A stretch of 33,777 nt of DNA. Source: Pseudomonadota bacterium (lineage in GTDB: Bacteria > Pseudomonadota > Alphaproteobacteria > Rickettsiales > SXRF01). Every line of letters begins with the position of its first letter. Positions within the stretch are counted from its first letter, which is position 1. The notes under the pieces are model-generated. The model did not search any database, was not told the origin of the DNA, and saw only the letters and a program-made list of their open reading frames with translations. The stretch covers positions 1 through 33,777 of the forward strand of contig CAUJIB010000008.1 of the NCBI GenBank assembly GCA_963205245.1. The letters are read 5' to 3'. Positions 16,302 through 24,800 of the stretch are shown here, in pieces. Made by a program: the position numbers and the translations under genes.

Positions 16302-17180
16302 ATGAACACCGCGCCAAATCGTAACCATTGTAATTTCGGCTTCACCTTGATTGAGATGGCAATCGTGGTGGTGGTTATAGGATTTATAGCAGGTGGAATT
16401 TTAGTTGGGCGCGATCTCATAAAATCCTCTGAAATTCGTGCAGCCATCGCCCAATATGAAGAGTTTAACAACGCCGTAAGTGCATTTTCCATGAAATATA
16501 ACGATGGCTTACCCGGCGATTTACCCGTCACTGATGCGGCTAATTTTGGTCTTTTTTCTGGCTCCCTTACAGGTAACGCTATCGGAGATTGTGATGGGAA
16601 TGGATTGATTGAAAGCGGTGTGGATGGAAGCGGAATACGCGAATCTTTTCAGCATAACGAACCATTAATTTTTTGGCGACATCTCAGCGAAGCTGGCTTT
16701 ATAAAAGGCAATTACGGTGCTAACATGACCACATGGGGATTTGTTTCTGCTGCCGATTCTGCCTCCAATAATATTACTGCATATTTCCCTCCTGCATCTA
16801 TTATAGGTAACTACTGGTTTACCGGCTCTTACGAAGGCTTCAACTATTACATACTGGCTGGCATTAACCCTATAACGTCTGGTGGAAGCATGAGTATACA
16901 AGGAAAACTTAGCCCCAATATAAGTTATAGCATAGACAGTAAAATAGATGATGGAATGCCCAATTTAGGCAATGTACAAACACGCAGAGGCGGAATCAAT
17001 ACCGATACAGCTTTTTATGATGTCAGCTCTGCCAACGCTGCCTACTCATCTGTTGCTGGAACAAATGCTCTAAACTGTTTAGCAGGAAGTAACACAAAAG
17101 AAGCTGTAACCAACGTATATGCCACCAATTCAACCGTTGGTAATTCTCTAAACTGTACATTACGACTGCGTTTTCGGTAA
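16302..17180 (+). CDS. Type IV pilin-like protein, paralogue 3
   Basis: 292 residues with a 13-residue leader (MNTAPNRNHCNFG) cut before FTLIEMAIVVVVIG. It keeps the family pattern: LIKSSEIRAAIAQYEEF, a GDCDGNGLIE loop that looks like a calcium-binding DxDGNG loop, FNYYILAG, IDSKIDDGMP, and a C-terminal cysteine pair 26 residues apart ending NCTLRLRFR. It follows the terminator of paralogue 2 by about 75 bases and has no good Shine-Dalgarno, so it is likely a minor subunit with its own weak promoter. It is closer to paralogue 2 than to paralogue 1 in its LRLRF end. Confidence 0.86.
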   Translation: MNTAPNRNHCNFGFTLIEMAIVVVVIGFIAGGILVGRDLIKSSEIRAAIAQYEEFNNAVSAFSMKYNDGLPGDLPVTDAANFGLFSGSLTGNAIGDCDGNGLIESGVDGSGIRESFQHNEPLIFWRHLSEAGFIKGNYGANMTTWGFVSAADSASNNITAYFPPASIIGNYWFTGSYEGFNYYILAGINPITSGGSMSIQGKLSPNISYSIDSKIDDGMPNLGNVQTRRGGINTDTAFYDVSSANAAYSSVAGTNALNCLAGSNTKEAVTNVYATNSTVGNSLNCTLRLRFR

Positions 17181-17271
17181 TACCCACCAATATTGTAATT
17201 AATTTGTAACGTGATTTTTAATAAAAAATACGCTAAAATTAGCAGCTATAGAATAGAACAGGGTACAAACA

Positions 17272-17727
17272 ATGGCTGATGGCTTTGATTTTAACAACGT
17301 TATGATGCAGCAGCAACAGCAGCAAAACGCTATTTCTGCCACCAGTAATTCAGCACCGAAGAAAGATGATATAGTTGAAAATAGTGCGACTCTTCTTGAC
17401 CGAATATTAGGTCTTAGGCTCTCAAGTATGTTTGGCACTGGCATCTTTGCCCATTTCACCCCTCCTCAGCAATATGGTTTCAGTAAACAAATTAATCAGG
17501 GAGCAGCGTCCCTTACTGCGCGCGGCGGCGCAGGTGCTAACTTCGCCATGGAAAGCCTAAGAATTTCTACACTGAATAATTTTAGCCAGCTTACAAAGCC
17601 TGCCATTCAAAATCCGACCATTGGCGGCGGCTTTCCGGTAACTAATATGTCTTTTTCTTCTTTAGGAAATCTCACCCCGCTAGACACTGGAAACAGGGGT
17701 CAATCACAAGGCCTTGGTTTTGCCTAA
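17272..17727 (+). CDS. Unknown 151-residue glutamine-rich protein
   Basis: No family recognised. It has no signal peptide and no cysteine. Residues 11-18 are MMQQQQQQ, encoded partly by CAG/CAA repeats. A charged helix follows around 31-47 (KDDIVENSATLLDRILGLRL), then a Gly/Ser/Asn/Thr-rich, low-complexity C-terminal two thirds. This makes it look like a flexible or matrix-associated protein rather than an enzyme. It lies 91 bases after pilin paralogue 3 and 87 bases before pntAA. A link with the pilins is only positional. No strong ribosome binding site precedes the ATG. Confidence 0.6.
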   Translation: MADGFDFNNVMMQQQQQQNAISATSNSAPKKDDIVENSATLLDRILGLRLSSMFGTGIFAHFTPPQQYGFSKQINQGAASLTARGGAGANFAMESLRISTLNNFSQLTKPAIQNPTIGGGFPVTNMSFSSLGNLTPLDTGNRGQSQGLGFA

Positions 17728-17814
17728 AAAAGCAAAAATCTCCTTTGCAGTTTTTTGCAAAAGCTACTACAAATAGCCGAAGGTTTACAATTTTCTTTCT
17801 GCCATAGGAAAAAC

Positions 17815-18891
17815 ATGAAAATAGCTATATTACGCGAAGAAATAAACGGTGAAAAACGGGTTGCAGCAACTCCGGATTCTATAAAAAAATATATCGCTCT
17901 TGGTGCAACTGTTACGATAGAAAATCAAGCCGGCACTGGCGCATCTATAGCCAACTTTGAATATGAAAACGCAGGAGCAATTATTTCCGATAATTTAAGC
18001 GACGCCGATATTGTGTTATGTGTACGCCCACCTTCTGCTCATAAACTCTCGCAAATAAAAGAAAATGCTATTTTAGTGGGAATGCTTGAACCTTATGGTA
18101 ACCAAGAACAAATTTCTATATATAATGAGCGCAATATATCAGCCTTTTCGTTAGAATTACTTCCACGCATCTCACGAGCACAAGCTATGGACGTACTTTC
18201 CTCGCAAAGCAACCTAGCCGGCTACAGGGCTGTAATAGAAGCAGTAACAGCACTTGGGAAAGCCGTTCCTATGATGATGACGGCAGCAGGTACAGTCACA
18301 CCTGCTAAAGCCCTTATCCTCGGTGCTGGCGTTGCCGGTCTACAAGCTATCGCTACAGCAAAGAGGTTGGGAGCAGTAGTTTCCGCTTTTGATGTACGGC
18401 CAGTTGCCAAAGAACAAGTGGAAAGCTTAGGGGCAAAATTTATTGAGGTAGCGGCAGAATCCGGTGAAACCAGTGGTGGCTATGCTAAAGAAATGAGTGA
18501 TGATTACAAACGCAAGCAAAGCGAATTAATCGCAGAAACAATTAAAAAACAGGACATAGTAATTTCCACAGCCCTAATTCCTGGTCGACCTGCTCCTGTT
18601 TTGATTACCGAAGATATGGTAAAAACCATGAAACAAGGTTCTGTGATAGTGGATTTAGCCGCAGCAAGCGGTGGCAATTGCCCGCTTACTGAACTGGATA
18701 ACATAACAGAAAAATATGGGGTGACTTTAATTGGCTATAGCAACCTTCCTAGCCATGTAGCAATTGATGCCAGCCAACTTTATGCCCGCAATTTATATAA
18801 TTTTATCTCCACTTTATTAGTTGAGCAAAATACAATAAATGTAAAATGGGACGACGAATTAACAAAAGCTACCCAGCTTAAAAACGGATAA
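17815..18891 (+). CDS. pntAA: NAD(P) transhydrogenase subunit alpha part 1 (NAD-binding domain I)
   Basis: Peripheral NAD(H)-binding component of the proton-pumping transhydrogenase, which makes NADPH from NADH. ATG 17815 gives 358 residues starting MKIAILREEINGEKRVAATP, the standard family start, with AGGAAA in front. An upstream TTG at 17755 would add an unlikely tail. Two Rossmann-like halves are present, with the dinucleotide motif GAGVAGLQAIATAKRLGA, and a late VDLAAASGGNCPLT. The soluble domain I and the membrane part are separate genes, as in Rhodospirillum. pntAB follows after 18 bases. The usual third gene pntB is not here. Confidence 0.95.
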   Translation: MKIAILREEINGEKRVAATPDSIKKYIALGATVTIENQAGTGASIANFEYENAGAIISDNLSDADIVLCVRPPSAHKLSQIKENAILVGMLEPYGNQEQISIYNERNISAFSLELLPRISRAQAMDVLSSQSNLAGYRAVIEAVTALGKAVPMMMTAAGTVTPAKALILGAGVAGLQAIATAKRLGAVVSAFDVRPVAKEQVESLGAKFIEVAAESGETSGGYAKEMSDDYKRKQSELIAETIKKQDIVISTALIPGRPAPVLITEDMVKTMKQGSVIVDLAAASGGNCPLTELDNITEKYGVTLIGYSNLPSHVAIDASQLYARNLYNFISTLLVEQNTINVKWDDELTKATQLKNG

Positions 18892-18909
18892 TCCAAACGG
18901 AGCAAAAAC

Positions 18910-19308
18910 ATGTTTAATAGCGACCTAGTAAACCAAAAAGCACAGGATTTGGCACAGCAGGCAGCAGAGCTCGCCGAAGAAGTGAATGCAATGCATCTAC
19001 AACTGCAACAACAAAACGGCATTGATCCTTTTATTTTTGGGCTTACCGTATTTGTACTGGCCTGTTTTGTCGGTTATTATGTGGTATGGAAAGTAACCCC
19101 TGCCCTACATACACCGCTAATGGCAGTGACTAATGCCATTAGCGGTATAATAATTGTTGGTGCAATTATCGCGCTCGGTCCTGAAGGTTACGGTTTTTCA
19201 CATCTTGCTGGATTTATAGCAGTAGTTATCGCTTCTATAAATATTTTTGGCGGTTTTGTGGTCACACACCGCATGCTTGCCATGTTCCAAAAGAAAGCCC
19301 ACAAATAG
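18910..19308 (+). CDS. pntAB: NAD(P) transhydrogenase subunit alpha part 2 (membrane domain)
   Basis: 132 residues contributing membrane helices to the proton channel of transhydrogenase. The N terminus is a glutamine- and alanine-rich helix (about residues 5-38) that may tether PntAA. Three to four membrane helices follow (around 42-62, 69-95 and 98-118), including the family stretch [11 protein letters not shown] at the end. Its stop lies only four bases from the end of the convergent SH3 gene, so pntB does not follow in the usual pntAA-pntAB-pntB order. Confidence 0.93.
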   Translation: MFNSDLVNQKAQDLAQQAAELAEEVNAMHLQLQQQNGIDPFIFGLTVFVLACFVGYYVVWKVTPALHTPLMAVTNAISGIIIVGAIIALGPEGYGFSHLAGFIAVVIASINIFGGFVVTHRMLAMFQKKAHK

Positions 19309-19312
19309 ATAT

Positions 19313-19816
19313 TTACTCTATAACCTCATTAGGATAAACACCCCATAAAGCGGTTTTTTCGAGCCAGCCTTTCCGACCGCTTATCTGGATACGACACCAA
19401 TCTTTTATACACTCCACCAATCTGACAACCACCGTTGGCTCTACTTTAATCAAAGCTTTAGAATCCTTATCATGGTCTATACGCACTATCTGGGCTTTCT
19501 TACCTTTTATGATAGCATTACGCTTACCATCCAGCATAGTTTTATGTAGCCAGCCGGTTGTTCCTTCTGCATCACGGATTTTACGCCACATATCAAACTC
19601 CTCAATTACCTCCACCGGCATTCCTGAACGCCGATAGACCCATAAAATAGGATAACGCGTTCCAGGGCCTGTACGGATATTAGCCTCATCTGCTTTTAAT
19701 GAGACAAAACGCGGAATGGGCAGCCCTGTACTACCAATATCAGACGCATTAGAAGATAGCGGCAAGTAAAAAATAACATTAATACAAATAAATAAAATTC
19801 TGCGAAAAATAATCAT
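19313..19816 (-). CDS. Exported SH3-domain protein
   Basis: 167 residues with a signal peptide (about 1-24, ending SSNA) and two bacterial SH3 domains. The first, about 38-98, has the typical ANIRTGPGTRYPILWVYRRSGMPVEV and GWLHKTML. The second, about 105-160, is more divergent (WCRIQISGRKGWLEKTALWG). The family is frequent in alphaproteobacteria and is thought to act in the periplasm near peptidoglycan, without a proven enzyme function. It converges with pntAB (four-base gap). A GC-rich hairpin lies just upstream of its start. Confidence 0.87.
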   Translation of the reverse strand: MIIFRRILFICINVIFYLPLSSNASDIGSTGLPIPRFVSLKADEANIRTGPGTRYPILWVYRRSGMPVEVIEEFDMWRKIRDAEGTTGWLHKTMLDGKRNAIIKGKKAQIVRIDHDKDSKALIKVEPTVVVRLVECIKDWCRIQISGRKGWLEKTALWGVYPNEVIE

Positions 19817-19841
19817 AATAGCACAAGTAATAACAACCCAG

Positions 19842-19861
19842 CCCCCTTTTGGGAAGGGGGG
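19842..19861. repeat. GC-rich hairpin between divergent SH3 and tpsB genes
   Basis: CCCCCTT (19842-19848) pairs with AAGGGGG (19854-19860) around a five-base loop. It stands out in very AT-rich surroundings, 26 bases upstream of the SH3 gene start and about 180 upstream of tpsB. A terminator is unlikely in this position unless it attenuates one of the two genes. A dispersed palindromic repeat is another option. Confidence 0.5.
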
Positions 19862-19960
19862 ATTTTACAAAACAACTAAAAACTATAAAAACAAATGGTT
19901 GCGCAGTAATAACTTATATGCTAAGGCGAACAATAAGATATACAAAATAATAAGCACAGA

Positions 19961-19973
19961 CACTTAATAAGTG
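19961..19973. promoter_or_regulatory. Perfect 13-bp palindrome upstream of tpsB
   Basis: CACTTA-A-TAAGTG is an exact palindrome 65 bases before the tpsB ATG in an otherwise featureless leader of about 220 bases. It is of operator size. The regulator is unknown. Confidence 0.35.
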
Positions 19974-20038
19974 AATTACTAATAATATTGGCGAAACCAT
20001 TCAACACTATAAAACAAGCAGCAAAGGGTAAAAAAATC

Positions 20039-21745
20039 ATGACTAAATCAGGCAATTTCTTGCGTTATAAATTTCTTCTTGCGCTAACCACTTCCGTTTT
20101 TACGTCATTGCCTTTCGTAGCCAATGCCGTAGTTGTACCTAATGCCGCCCGTCCAGAAGTAATTCAACGCCAACTAAAAGACGAACAACGTCCTGCCGTA
20201 AGCAGCAAGCCACTTATCACTATTCAGGATCAAGAAGGAAAAGAAATAAAGGGCAATGTAAATTTTGAATTAAAAGAAGTGCAGTTTGATGGTACGGCTC
20301 AGTTGAATACCGCCGAATTAAAACCTTTTTATCAGGATAAAATAGGAAAACGGATCACCCTTGGCGAATTAAACAAAATTGCAAATGACATAACCTCTTA
20401 TTACCGCAACAAGGGATTTATTTTAACCCGCGCCGTAGTGCCACCACAGCGCATTAACAAAGGTATCGCAAAAATCCGTATCATTGAAGGCTTTGTAAGC
20501 GATGTACAACTTAAAGGAGATGTTGGAAGTCCAGATAGTGTACTTTACAAATACGCTGAAAAAATCAAGGCTTCTAAACCTCTAAACGCACAAACCCTTG
20601 AGCGTTATCTGCTGCTTATGGAAGATCTACCTGGAGTTGAAGCGCGCGCCGTTTTGCAACCTTCTCCTACCGTTCCGGGAGCATCACAGATTATCGTAAA
20701 TATTAAACGTGATATGCTTCAAGGAAGTGCTGCGCAAATAAATAACCGCGGCACACGCTTCCTCGGTCAAACTCAAGCCAATGCTATTTTAGCCGGCAAC
20801 AATATAATGGGTTTTGATGAACAAACTGCTATTCGTTTTATGACCACCCCTTTTGAACCGGAAGAATTAAAATATGTCGGCGCACATCATGAAATGCAGC
20901 TGGGTTCTGAAGGCACAAAATTGCGCTTTGATGGCAATTACGTTAAAACCGAACCGGGTCATACCCTAGAAGATTTTGATGTTGAAGGCGAAAACTATAC
21001 CGTAAGCGCCAGTGTTAGCCACCCGATCATTCGTAGCCGGCAGGATAACTGGTTTGTTAATTCTGATTTTTATATAGGCCGTTCTAACTTAACAACCCTT
21101 GGTGCAAATATCTACCAAGATAATGTCCGTGTATTAACAACTGGAACTTCCTACGATTTTGTTGATTCTTACAATGCGGTCAATCGTTTTGAAGGAAATT
21201 TTTCCAAAGGATTTAATTGGTTTGCAACCAATGATAGCTTTGACCATTCTCGCAACGGTGGAAAATCCAGCTTTGAGAAATTTACTGCTAATATCACCCG
21301 TATCCAGCCTGTTTATGGATCTTGGTCCATTTCTACCGCAGTTGACGGACAATATTCCCTTGATCCGCTTCTTTCATCAGAAGAATATGCAATTGGCGGA
21401 CTTCGTTTCGGATCTGCCTATGATCCAGCAGAAATAAGCGGTGATTCTGGTATCGCTGGTCGCCTTGAATTACAATATAACAATACCTTGAATGATATTT
21501 ATCTACCCGGTTATCAAGCCTATGGTTTTTATGATGTGGGCAAGGTATGGAATCGCAATATTGTAGCCGCTTCTGAATCTAAAGATGAATCCCTTGCTTC
21601 TACCGGCCTTGGTGTTCGTCTCAACATAACAGAAGCCGTAACTGGTGACATGGAGCTAGCATTTCCGCTTACGCGCAAAGTAGCAGCAAATGGCGAAGAT
21701 GGCTCAGCCCCACGCTTTTTCTTTAATTTACAATATCGCTACTAA
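20039..21745 (+). CDS. Two-partner secretion outer-membrane transporter TpsB (ShlB/FhaC/HecB family)
   Basis: Omp85-type barrel that moves its TpsA partner across the outer membrane. From ATG 20039 it has 568 residues, the usual size (about 550-590), with a signal peptide ending FVANA. An upstream TTG at 19988 would put 17 residues ahead of that signal. A periplasmic linker is followed by two POTRA domains (about 55-210; ITSYYRNKGFILTRAVVPPQ is the typical POTRA_2 core) and a 16-strand barrel. The chain ends FNLQYRY, with the terminal aromatic residue recognised by the Bam machine. tpsA follows after 154 bases with its own likely promoter. Confidence 0.93.
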   Translation: MTKSGNFLRYKFLLALTTSVFTSLPFVANAVVVPNAARPEVIQRQLKDEQRPAVSSKPLITIQDQEGKEIKGNVNFELKEVQFDGTAQLNTAELKPFYQDKIGKRITLGELNKIANDITSYYRNKGFILTRAVVPPQRINKGIAKIRIIEGFVSDVQLKGDVGSPDSVLYKYAEKIKASKPLNAQTLERYLLLMEDLPGVEARAVLQPSPTVPGASQIIVNIKRDMLQGSAAQINNRGTRFLGQTQANAILAGNNIMGFDEQTAIRFMTTPFEPEELKYVGAHHEMQLGSEGTKLRFDGNYVKTEPGHTLEDFDVEGENYTVSASVSHPIIRSRQDNWFVNSDFYIGRSNLTTLGANIYQDNVRVLTTGTSYDFVDSYNAVNRFEGNFSKGFNWFATNDSFDHSRNGGKSSFEKFTANITRIQPVYGSWSISTAVDGQYSLDPLLSSEEYAIGGLRFGSAYDPAEISGDSGIAGRLELQYNNTLNDIYLPGYQAYGFYDVGKVWNRNIVAASESKDESLASTGLGVRLNITEAVTGDMELAFPLTRKVAANGEDGSAPRFFFNLQYRY

Positions 21746-21785
21746 GTAAATTCAGGAATTAGTTAAAAAAAGATAAAGATAAATG

Positions 21786-21844
21786 TTAATTTATAGTTAA
21801 TAATGCTTGACCTAAACCTGTTTTTAGGTTATGTGATTAACCAT
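21786..21844 (+). promoter_or_regulatory. tpsA promoter region: CtrA-like site, -35 box and dyad
   Basis: TTAA-N7-TTAA at 21786-21800 has the CtrA consensus form, and TTAACCAT at 21837-21844 matches a reported CtrA half site. TTGACC (21807-21812) and TATGTG (21830-21835) are a possible -35/-10 pair with 17-base spacing. Between them is the dyad ACCTAAA-N6-TTTAGGT (21810-21829). The alternative pairing AACCT/AGGTT shares the same bases. In AT-rich DNA the CtrA pattern arises by chance several times per window. Confidence 0.35.
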
Positions 21845-21899
21845 TAAAGCTAAAATTTTATCTATATTACAACATTTTGTTAAAAGGAAATTTAATTCT

Positions 21900-24800
21900 A
21901 TGAGTAATTCATCAATAAAAAAAGCCCTTCTATGCGCTTCTGCAGCGTTTGTACTGCTACATGCAAACAATGCCTATGCTAATCCACAGGGTGCTGATAT
22001 TATTGCTGGTTCTGCGACCATTACTTCACCTAGCATTGACAAACTCGTTGTAACTCAAGGTACTGATAAAGCTATAATTAACTGGAAAAGCTTTGATATT
22101 AGCGAAAGCGAATGGACACAATTTATCCAGCCATCATCAAACTCTGTTGCCCTTAACCGCATAACAAATGGCAAACCAACAGAAATTCTAGGTAAGCTGT
22201 CCGCTAATGGCAAACTAATGGTGGTAAACCCTAACGGTGTGTTTTTTGGTAATAATTCCAGCGTTGACGTAGCCGGTCTTGTAGCAAGCACCGCAGATAC
22301 CACCAACGCAGATTTCCTAGCTGGAAAAACCAACCTTTCTATAGCTGGAAAAGCGGACGCCAGCATCGTAAACAAAGGGTCTATAACTGCAGCTGAAGGC
22401 GGGCTTGTTGCCCTTGTTGCGCCAAGCGTCCGCAATGATGGTGTTATCCAAGCTAATATGGGTACAGTTGCCCTAGCCAGCGCGCAAACTGCAAGCATAG
22501 ATTTTTATGGCGACAATCTTTACAGCTTCGCACTGGATAAAGAAACCACTGCAGCTGCCCAGAACGAAAAATCAGCAGTTACCAATAACGGCCTTATTTC
22601 TGTTGGCGGCGGCAAAGTTCTACTAACCGCTAAAGTCGCTAAAAACGTGGTTGATAATGTTATCAACAATACTGGCATAATTGAAGCAAATTCTGCCCAC
22701 ATGGAAGGTGGTGACGTAGTTCTTGATGGCGGTGAAGGCAATGTAGCCCTCTCCGGCAAAATAGATACTTCTGGCACAACCGGTGGTAACATAACCGTGA
22801 CTGGTAAAAATATAACCCTTGCTTCTGCTGATTTGGATGCTTCCGGTAAAAACGGCGGTGGCAAAATAAAAATCGGCGGTGATTACCAAGGCAAAGGTTC
22901 ATTAGCCCACGCTAAAACCGTAAATGTTGACAGCTCAAGCAAAATCAACGTAAGTGCAACTGATTCCGGCAATGGTGGAACTGCTATTGTATGGTCAGAC
23001 GAACTTACCGATTTTAATGGTTCTATTCTTGGTACAGGTGGAATAAATGGTGGCAACGGTGGGTTCGCAGAAGTTTCTTCCAAAGGAGAATTAGGTTATA
23101 ACGGTGCAGCTGATCTTCATGCAACTAACGGCGAAGCCGGTACTTTGCTTTTAGATCCTGACAGCTTATTCATCGGCGGTTTTGCTGATCATTTCATCGG
23201 TACTGACCATTTTGTAAACTTTGCACCGATAGTAAGCACCCTTAACGGTGGCACAAACGTGACAGCAACCGCTCTTAATAATGTTAGCGTACTTCGTAAT
23301 ATAGTATGGACAGGCTCGGGTTCATTCTCTATCGCAGCAGGCAATAACGCAATTATTGAAGCAGATATCAGAGCTTCTTTTGCTGGTTCTTCAACCCAAG
23401 GCGCAGTTAACATAAATGCCGGGAACAAGATTCAGATGGGTGATGCTACCATCCGTACTGCAAACGGCGATATAACCACCAACAGCATTGATATATCTAT
23501 GAGCAATAGCCAGATGATAAGCGCAACCGGTGATGTTGATATTAACAATAGCGGTAAATTCTCAAGTGATACGGCAAATGTTCTAAAAGGTAATTCTGTA
23601 AGCCTTAACCAGAGTGATGCTGGCAGCATCCAAAATGCTATTGATGCAGTTGGTGCAACCGGTTCTGGCGGAGCATTGCTTCAGCTAGCTACCGGCACAT
23701 GGAATGAAGACTTCCATATTAACCAAGGCGATTTTATTATAAAGGGTAATGGCGCAGCTAATACCATAATTAACGCTCCTTTTGCCTTCTCCCATGTTAT
23801 TTCTGTGAGTAACAACGCAGATAAAGTTATCATTTCTGATCTAGCTGTAAATGGCGGAACTTATGGTGTTCATGTTGGAAACAATAAAGATTTCAAACTA
23901 CTTAACTCTTTAATCAGCAATGCTTCTACCGCCGGTCTATTCATGGAAGGTTCAGACAGAGCATTAATTCAAGGCAATGAATTTTTCAAAAACAGCACAG
24001 GTATAATTAGTAAGAATACAGTTTCCAATAGCATTCTTAATAACGAACTATATCGCAATTACACAGCTATGCAATTTACTGGCGATAGCTGGCTTAGAAT
24101 TAAAGATAACTTATTCTCCGGCTCTGCTACAGGCGTTAAACTTAACAATGTAGTTGGATCACGCATTGATGATAATACATTCCAATATACTGATACCGGC
24201 ATTGTTGCGCATAACGGAAATTCTATATTCATTTCTGACAACGAAATGGATGGGGTTTACAAAGGTATAGACACAAATAATACAACTGGCGTTTCCATTG
24301 TAGATAATAACATCAGCGGATATGATTACCTGACCGGCGATGAAGGGTTATTCGGTATCCATGTATTTGGTGGGCTGAACACATCAATCCAAGGAAATGA
24401 AGTTAGCAATTTTGAAAAAGGTATACGTGTTGGCGGCAGCAACAGCACCAGCATACTTTCTAACAATATCCATGATATAACAAAAAGTGCTATTTACCTG
24501 AATAATGATTCACATACTCTGGTGTTTGATAATGATATTGATTCCGCTAAAAACGGTGTTCATGTAACCAACAGCTCCAGAACTGATATTATAGAAAATA
24601 ATATCAGCAATACTCTAAACGGTATTAAGGCTAGAAATAATAGCTTCCTATCTATCTTTGATAATAACCTGCATGATAATTTCATAGGCATCAACAGCAA
24701 AAATTCTATCTTTACCAAAGTAGCAGGCAATGAAATCCGTGATGGTTTCGGCGGGATGATTTTTGATGGTGATACATTCCTGATTGTAGACAATAACAAT

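Noticed and set aside
17732..17761. Hairpins GCAAAAA/TTTTTGC and TTTGCA/TGCAAA after the glutamine-rich gene
   Set aside because: They are mutually exclusive and AT-rich with large or T-filled loops, and no T tract follows; too weak to call a terminator.
17755..17814. TTG at 17755 as the pntAA start
   Set aside because: The added 20 residues are unlike the family, and a Shine-Dalgarno stands before the ATG at 17815.
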